Shown here: piece after piece, positions 59,211 to 64,000 of the stretch
Layout of the letters: the number at the start of each line of letters is the position of its first letter
How positions within the stretch are numbered: the stretch's first letter is position 1
Source: G963675935 sp963675935
GTDB lineage: Bacteria > Planctomycetota > Planctomycetia > Pirellulales > Thermoguttaceae
DNA length: 64,000 nucleotides
Assembly (NCBI GenBank): GCA_963675935.2
Contig: CAXXPV010000004.1
Location: 186,001 to 250,000, forward strand
Reading direction: 5' to 3'
The notes under the pieces: generated by a model
Database searches by the model: none
Told to the model about the DNA's origin: nothing
The model's input: only the letters and a program-made list of their open reading frames with translations
Program-made: the position numbers and the translations under genes

Positions 59211-60827
59211 ATGACCAAACATATCTTCGTGACCGGAGGGGTGGTTAGCTCCCTCGGCAAGGGGCTTACCAGCGCTTCGATCGGAATGTTGCTCGAACAA
59301 CGCGGACTCAAAGTCCGCATGCAAAAGCTCGATCCTTACATCAACGTCGATCCCGGCACCATGTCGCCCTACCAGCACGGCGAGGTTTACGTGCTCGACG
59401 ACGGCAGCGAGACCGACCTCGACCTGGGCCACTACGAGCGGTTCACCAACAGCCGGCTGGACCGCGATTCGAACTACACGACCGGCCAGATCTATTTGTC
59501 GGTGATCGAGAAGGAGCGGCGTGGCGAGTTTCTGGGCAAAACCGTGCAGGTCATTCCGCACATCACCAACGAAATCAAGGCCGCTCTGGCCAAGCCGGCC
59601 GGCCCCGACGTCGATGTGGTCATCACCGAGATCGGCGGCACCGTCGGCGACATCGAAAGCCAGCCCTTTCTCGAAGCTATCCGCCAGTTCGCTCTCGACG
59701 TGGGCAAGGAGAACTGCCTCTACATCCACCTGACGTTGGTTCCCTATCTGAAAGCCGCAGCCGAGTTGAAGACCAAACCGACGCAGCATTCAGTGGGCCA
59801 ACTGCGGCAGATCGGCATCCAGCCCGACATCCTCGTCTGCCGCACCGAGCAGTCGTTGAGCCACGACGATCGGAGCAAGATCGCTCTGTTCTGCAACGTG
59901 CCGATCGAGGCGGTGATCGAAGAGAAGGACAAGGATTTTTCCATCTACGAAGTGCCGATAAGCCTGGTCGAGCACGGCATGGACGAACTGATCGTCCGCA
60001 AGCTGGGGTTGAAGGCCGGCCCGCTCAACCTCGACGGCTGGCGCGACCTGCTCCACAGGCTCCGCAATCCCGAGCACGAAATCACCATCGCCGTGGTCGG
60101 AAAATACGCCGAACATCGCGACGCCTACAAGTCGATCTACGAGGCGCTCGACCACGCGGGCATCCATCACCGCGCGAAGGTCCATATCGAGCGAATTCAC
60201 AGTGAGGCCGTCGAGCGCGAGGGCGTCGAGAAGCTCTTGGCCAATGTCGATGGAATTCTCGTGCCGGGCGGATTCGGCGAGCGCGGCATCGAGGGCAAGG
60301 TTGACGCCGTCCACTTCGCCCGGAGCCGGGGCATCCCCTTCTTCGGCATTTGCCTGGGAATGCAGTGCGCCGTGGCCGAGTTCGCCCGAAACACGTTGGG
60401 ATTGGACCGGGCGAATTCGCACGAGTTCGACAAGGACACGCCCCATCCGGTCATCTGTCTGCTCGACGAACAAAAAACGATCACCGACAAGGGCGGCACG
60501 ATGCGCCTCGGCGCCCAGCCCACGCGGCTTTCGCCCGGCAGCAAGGCGGCCGCCTGCTACGGTACGCTCGACATTTCCGAGCGGCATCGCCATCGTTACG
60601 AATTCAACAACGCCTATCGCCAACAATTTGCCGACGCGGGAATGAAATTCGCCGGCACGAGTCCCGACGGCGAGCTGGTCGAGGTCATCGAGTTGGACGA
60701 CCATCCTTGGTTCGTCGGCGTGCAGTATCATCCCGAGTTTAAGTCGCAGCCGACTCGCTCGCATCCATTGTTCGCGGGCTTCATCGGCGCGGCGGTCGAA
60801 CATCGGAAAGCAGTGGCTGGTGGTTAG
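59211..60827 (+). CDS. pyrG: CTP synthase
   Basis: A 538-residue enzyme making CTP from UTP, ATP and glutamine. The synthetase half starts MTKHIFVTGGVVSSLGKGLT with SYLKAAAELKTKPTQHSV-type substrate loops; the glutaminase half has GGFGERGIEGK, the nucleophile in FFGICLGMQCAV and the His/Glu pair in VQYHPEFKSQP. The ATG at 59211 is the family start. Confidence 0.95.
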   Translation: MTKHIFVTGGVVSSLGKGLTSASIGMLLEQRGLKVRMQKLDPYINVDPGTMSPYQHGEVYVLDDGSETDLDLGHYERFTNSRLDRDSNYTTGQIYLSVIEKERRGEFLGKTVQVIPHITNEIKAALAKPAGPDVDVVITEIGGTVGDIESQPFLEAIRQFALDVGKENCLYIHLTLVPYLKAAAELKTKPTQHSVGQLRQIGIQPDILVCRTEQSLSHDDRSKIALFCNVPIEAVIEEKDKDFSIYEVPISLVEHGMDELIVRKLGLKAGPLNLDGWRDLLHRLRNPEHEITIAVVGKYAEHRDAYKSIYEALDHAGIHHRAKVHIERIHSEAVEREGVEKLLANVDGILVPGGFGERGIEGKVDAVHFARSRGIPFFGICLGMQCAVAEFARNTLGLDRANSHEFDKDTPHPVICLLDEQKTITDKGGTMRLGAQPTRLSPGSKAAACYGTLDISERHRHRYEFNNAYRQQFADAGMKFAGTSPDGELVEVIELDDHPWFVGVQYHPEFKSQPTRSHPLFAGFIGAAVEHRKAVAGG

Positions 60828-60896
60828 TAAAGAAAACCGCTTGCGGCTTCGCAAGAAGAAAGCTGCTTGCGGCTTCGCAAATCGGAGCAATTTCCA

Positions 60897-61319
60897 ATGA
60901 ACATCGATTCAAATTCTCCCGAAAAAAAGATCGTCGTCGACGAGGACTGGAAGAGCCTCGTGGAGGCCGAGCGGGAAGCGGCCCGCGGCGCGGCGGAGGA
61001 GAGGCCATCGCCCGACGCAAAAGAAGATAGCCGGGGGCCAACGGCCCGCGGCGCGGATGACGCAGGCGTCTTGCCCCCGCCCAATTTAAGTTTCCTGATC
61101 GGCACGCTCTACATCCAAGGCGCGATGTCGCTCGGCTTGCTGGTCAATCCAGTGACGAAGAAGGCCGACGTTCAACTCGGTCGGGCGAAGCACGCCATCG
61201 ACCTGCTGGCGATGCTCCAGCAGAAGACCGAGGGCAATCGGACGCCGAACGAGAGCGAGGAGTTGGAAACCGCATTGTACGAGTTGCGGATGTCCTTTGT
61301 CGGCGTGCAGCAACAGTGA
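60897..61319 (+). CDS. DUF1844 protein with an in-frame repeat-encoded insertion
   Basis: A 140-residue protein. The conserved core is LSFLIGTLYIQGAMSLGLLV, NPVTKKADVQLGRAKHAIDL and LEQ-like ELETALYELRMSFV, typical of DUF1844 (function unknown). The charged N-terminal tail contains DSRGPTARG encoded by an AATAGCCGGGGGCCAACGG repeat. ATG at 60897. Confidence 0.82.
   Translation: MNIDSNSPEKKIVVDEDWKSLVEAEREAARGAAEERPSPDAKEDSRGPTARGADDAGVLPPPNLSFLIGTLYIQGAMSLGLLVNPVTKKADVQLGRAKHAIDLLAMLQQKTEGNRTPNESEELETALYELRMSFVGVQQQ
61027..61051. repeat. ATAGCCGGGGGCCAACGG repeat inside the DUF1844 gene
   Basis: The dispersed repeat also seen at 10826, 23511, 30966 and 62408 lies here in frame, within the variable N-terminal region of the protein. 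Confidence 0.65.
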
Positions 61320-61409
61320 TTTACGGCAAGACCGTTCGTATACCTTGCACGGTCTGGTTTGTCTGATATTTTTCGGGATGGCACAAATCAGACAATTTCG
61401 ACCGCTTAC

Positions 61410-61608
61410 AGTATAGTTCCGCCTTTAGGCGGCATTGCGGACTAATTCCGGCTGAAGCCGGTACTGCGAACAATATCCACGCCCGGTCCGGGGAAAATGG
61501 GTGGGCGCATCGTGCGCCCCAATAAAAAACCCATCCCTGGTGACTTGCAGTTCCAGTCGGGCGATGCCGCCATGGTTCTGACGTTGGGAATTCCACCGGA
61601 CCGGGCAT
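61410..61608. repeat. Palindrome cluster between DUF1844 and mraZ
   Basis: CCGCCTTTAGGCGG and CCGGCTGAAGCCGG hairpins (about 61419-61465), then a larger palindrome with GCCCGGTCCGG / CCGGACCGGGC ends (about 61482-61608) and an inner GGGCGCATCGTGCGCCC hairpin. No gene is seen in 61320-61646. Confidence 0.55.
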
Positions 61609-61646
61609 GGAAATGTTTTCTTGAAGTATTCGATACGTAATCTGTT

Positions 61647-62153
61647 TTATCGCGATAGCCGATCGAAAATCCGTCGGAATCGCGGCATCCGCTCTTCGAG
61701 GTATCGGAGCCACGCCGTGGGATTCCAAATCTCGACGCATACGGCCGCCCCCACAATCTGTACTTCGACGCCGGGCGCAACTCCCAAAAACTCCCGAAAA
61801 CCTTCGGGAATCACCAGCCGTCCGCGTCCGGCCAATTGAACGGGCCGATGCCGCGTGGAAAGCAGTCGGCCGAAAAGTTGCACCTCCGCGATTCGCTCGT
61901 GGAGCTTGCCCGCCCGCATCTTCTGCTTGACCAACTCGACACCCTCGTCGAGCCGCGACTGCCAGACCGGGGCGCTCCAGAGGCTCAGGCAGCCCGCGCG
62001 TTCCTTGACCAAGACGCAATCGGGCGAGTCGACCGTCAGGGCATCCCCCAACTCGCTGGGGATCGACAGCCGGTATCGCTCGTCGAGCGTTCGTTGGAAC
62101 TCGCCGAGGAGGAATTCTTGAGGATCGGGCATAACGGTTGTGGCCGAGGGCAT
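61647..62153 (-). CDS. mraZ: MraZ-family protein
   Basis: A 168-residue protein with two SpoVT/AbrB-like halves: FLLGEFQRTLDERYRLSIPS and HRPVQLAGRGRLVIPEGFRE. MraZ normally represses the division/cell-wall (dcw) cluster, but no mraW or fts genes follow here. The ATG at 62153 or 62132 could be the start. The C-terminus is followed by the palindrome cluster. Confidence 0.82.
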   Translation of the reverse strand: MPSATTVMPDPQEFLLGEFQRTLDERYRLSIPSELGDALTVDSPDCVLVKERAGCLSLWSAPVWQSRLDEGVELVKQKMRAGKLHERIAEVQLFGRLLSTRHRPVQLAGRGRLVIPEGFREFLGVAPGVEVQIVGAAVCVEIWNPTAWLRYLEERMPRFRRIFDRLSR

Positions 62154-62407
62154 TCGGAGCCGCGTCGGCGTCGCCGCCGAACGTCCACGAAAGTCTCGCG
62201 ATTTGCCGACTTGGAATCGTTTGTCTCTGCATTAGCTTAGCTTTTGGGCAATGCTCCCGCACTACTTCCATCTAACGATTCATATTGGGCCAATAACCCA
62301 CAACCGAGAACGAGATGAGTTTAGCGGTTGCAACGATTTTGACAACCCCCCGCCACGCGAAAATTTCCTCGCCCCCCCCATTTATTTTGTGGCGTAAATC
62401 GGGGGAA

Positions 62408-62446
62408 AAAATAGCCGCGGGCCGTTGACCCCCGGCTATTTGGCTT
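62408..62446. repeat. AATAGCCGCGGGCCGTTGACC-type repeat
   Basis: A hairpin of the 10826/23511 family in the gap 62154-62574. The gap also contains an AT-rich promoter (62483-62543) and no gene. Confidence 0.5.
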
Positions 62447-62482
62447 TCTCATCCAAAAATCGGGTTCTCGCTTCTTGCCGTC

Positions 62483-62543
62483 TTGCCCATCGCGTGGCGA
62501 ACCTGTATAAAAGAAGGTGTTACCAGTTGTAATTCTGTAACAC
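62483..62543 (+). promoter_or_regulatory. Promoter with an overlapping palindrome before the DUF1559-like gene
   Basis: TTGCCC (62483-62488) and TATAAA (62506-62511) are 17 bp apart. At the expected start site lies GTGTTAC ... GTAACAC (62517-62523 and 62537-62543), a possible operator. Sequence pattern only. Confidence 0.45.
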
Positions 62544-62574
62544 ATCCCTCGCCGTGCTTCACGCCTCGCCTCCG

Positions 62575-63231
62575 ATGGAAAAGACTTTCCGCCGATCACT
62601 GGACCGTCGATGGCGACCCGCTAAAAGCGCATGGGCTTTCAGCTTGATGGAGCTTTTGGTGGTCATTGTGATCATCAGCGTTCTGATGGCGTTGCTGTTG
62701 CCTGCGGTGCAGGCAGCCCGCGCCAGTGCCCGTCGCATGGCGTGTCTGAGCAATCTCCGGCAACTGGGGCTGGCCTTGAAAATGTTCGCTGACGCCAACG
62801 GAGGCAACAACGCCCGCGTCTATTACGAACCCGGCAAGTATTGGCTGCACGTCATCCAGCCGTTCATGGAGGACAACAAGGCGATTCTCCGGTGTCCCGA
62901 AACGCCCGACATCGTCGATGGCTATTCCGGCCTGAACTTGGGCTACGGAATGAACTGCTACAACTTCAACGACGGCTTCGGCAGTTTTTGGTACGACACG
63001 CGGGACGCCGACATCAAGAAATCGATCGACACGATTTGGATCGCCGACTGCGCCCCGCAAACCGGCGCCGCGGGCTGCTATTGGGTCGGCTCGGGCAGCA
63101 AGTTTTCGACGCCGGTGCCCTACGTCAATTACCGCCACGGCGAAGGCTTTTGCGCCCTTTATTACGACTGCCACGCCGACTGGCTGCGCGAGACGACAAA
63201 AGGCGAGTGGTCGATCAATCCAAACGATTGA
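62575..63231 (+). CDS. DUF1559-like type II pseudopilin-type protein
   Basis: A 218-residue protein with an N-terminal prepilin-like segment (FSLMELLVVIVIISVLMALL then LPAVQAARASARRMACLSN), the hallmark of planctomycete DUF1559 proteins, with the H-X9-DG-like end CALYYDCHADWLRETTKGEW. It is shorter than most members. It is followed by a secreted protein gene in the same direction. The ATG at 62575 gives MEKTFRRSLDRRW. Confidence 0.8.
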   Translation: MEKTFRRSLDRRWRPAKSAWAFSLMELLVVIVIISVLMALLLPAVQAARASARRMACLSNLRQLGLALKMFADANGGNNARVYYEPGKYWLHVIQPFMEDNKAILRCPETPDIVDGYSGLNLGYGMNCYNFNDGFGSFWYDTRDADIKKSIDTIWIADCAPQTGAAGCYWVGSGSKFSTPVPYVNYRHGEGFCALYYDCHADWLRETTKGEWSINPND

Positions 63232-63312
63232 AACGTGGAACGGAATTCATTCCGTTCCTTGAATGTGTTTTGGAGCGAAGTATTTTTCTTTTCAACAACG
63301 GAGGTAGCGACG

Positions 63313-64000
63313 ATGAGAGTTTCTCAACGAGTTGTGATCGCATGCGCGACGGCAATCGCCTGCTGCACGACGAGTGCGACCCAGGCCGGATACAGCGCGC
63401 CGGGCTACGATCTTCAGGTGGTGAAATCGGCAACGGGACTGGCAAATAGCGCCATCAGCTATCAAACGAACGGACTATGGAGCAGTTCGGGAGCCGGAAA
63501 AACCGTTACCACGTCTTTCACTTCGACCGCTTGCGAGTCGATCAGTTTCTCGCGGCTCTATCTCGATATTTGGGGTGGGACCAAAGCGAAAACATGCATT
63601 GTAACCGCCTACTTGAACGGCACGTCGTTGGGCGAGATCGCCATCGGAGGCGAGGACGACAAGAATTCTGACGCCTACGACGCCACGAAAACCTGTGTCT
63701 ACGGCTCCGGCTCTTGCGCGTGGCAAATCGCCTACGCCGGCATCAGCCCCCTGCTGTATACGGATGGCACAGCCAACACACTCACTTATACCATTACGGA
63801 CACCACCACTGGAAGCACCACGGGGTTTGACGGTCGGACGTATGGTGCCAGCCTAGTGACGGTCTATTCCGACGCCAGTATCCAGCAAACGCTCGACTAC
63901 TATTTGGCCGAAGCCGACGGGACCATGCGCAGTTCAACCGGCAACAGCTATGGATCACCCAATTCGCGAACGCTCACGATCACCGGAATCGACACCGACA
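63313..64000 (+). CDS. Secreted surface-type protein (partial, runs off the window)
   Basis: The open frame from ATG 63313 to the edge encodes 229 residues. It has a signal peptide (MRVSQRVVIACATAIACCTT then SATQAGYS) and a beta-rich domain with LYLDIWGGTKAKTCIVTAYL, YGSGSCAWQIAYAGISPLLY and TYTITDTTTGSTTGFDGRTY. This may be a DUF3344-like surface domain (uncertain). A GGAGG lies eight bases before the ATG. Confidence 0.65.
   Translation, partial: MRVSQRVVIACATAIACCTTSATQAGYSAPGYDLQVVKSATGLANSAISYQTNGLWSSSGAGKTVTTSFTSTACESISFSRLYLDIWGGTKAKTCIVTAYLNGTSLGEIAIGGEDDKNSDAYDATKTCVYGSGSCAWQIAYAGISPLLYTDGTANTLTYTITDTTTGSTTGFDGRTYGASLVTVYSDASIQQTLDYYLAEADGTMRSSTGNSYGSPNSRTLTITGIDTD

Noticed and set aside
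1..64000. tRNA, rRNA, tmRNA or riboswitch genes
   Set aside because: I looked for cloverleaf-like segments, conserved rRNA words and TPP- or SAM-type leaders (also before thiE) and found none that I could support by eye.

Overview
The window looks like a chromosomal segment of a GC-rich planctomycete, probably a Pirellulales-type member of Planctomycetota. The pointers are a DUF1559-like pseudopilin-type gene (62575-63231), a GYF_2/DUF4339 membrane protein, a planctomycete-style J-like protein (50846), a DUF6666-like outer-membrane protein, many small toxin-antitoxin-like genes and a very high load of palindromic repeats. I saw no rRNA, tRNA or CRISPR array. All family names rest on reading motifs by eye; no database search was run.

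Layout. 0.0-2.5 kb: heavy-metal RND efflux operon on the minus strand (small secreted Cys/His protein, CusB/CzcB-like adaptor, start of CusA/CzcA). 2.8-5.8 kb: sigma-54 response regulator overlapping an MNT/HEPN pair, then decayed toxin-antitoxin genes. 5.8-18 kb: housekeeping genes clpC, a Clp_N-ThiD2-ThiE fusion, TlpA-like thioredoxin, CYTH protein, ketoacyl-ACP synthase III, GDP-mannose dehydratase and serine acetyltransferase. 18-27 kb: hisH, a cytochrome b/diheme c plus Rieske pair, a REP-associated transposase, a DHH phosphoesterase, ribF, a Uma2 nuclease, fabZ and fabI. 27-31 kb: an ISKra4-like element inside a GxxExxY gene, plus a GYF-domain protein. 31-35 kb: mlaEFD lipid-transport operon and nagB. 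35-45.5 kb: a DUF6666-like protein, then an accessory island with an IS66 element, a three-unit hairpin array, a zinc-knuckle protein, a radical-SAM gene stub, an HD phosphohydrolase and an overlapping AlbA_2-ATPase/ParA pair. 45.5-54 kb: HEAT protein, degenerate endonuclease/phosphatase-fold protein, a nested transposon pile-up, J-like protein, glycosyltransferase, a second REP-associated transposase and hisA. 54-64 kb: an EF-G paralogue, DUF4160/DUF2442, a MazEF-like pair, pyrG, a DUF1844 protein, MraZ, a pseudopilin-like protein and the start of a secreted protein.

The main theme is how small repeats interact with genes. At least six genes (thiE, nrnA-like, ribF, a glycosyltransferase, a REP transposase and hisA) end on a stop codon that lies inside a palindromic repeat. 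Four conserved enzymes or proteins carry in-frame repeat insertions. One 27-bp-arm hairpin core sits inside three small elements with different terminal inverted repeats, each flanked by a direct duplication. One of these elements lies between the promoter and start codon of a MazEF-like operon. Two REP-associated transposases are each bracketed by their own REP type.

The best candidates for something undescribed are the hairpin array at 40147-40352, whose stems differ between units but stay fully paired, and the overlapping AlbA_2-ATPase/ParA gene pair at 43266-45493.
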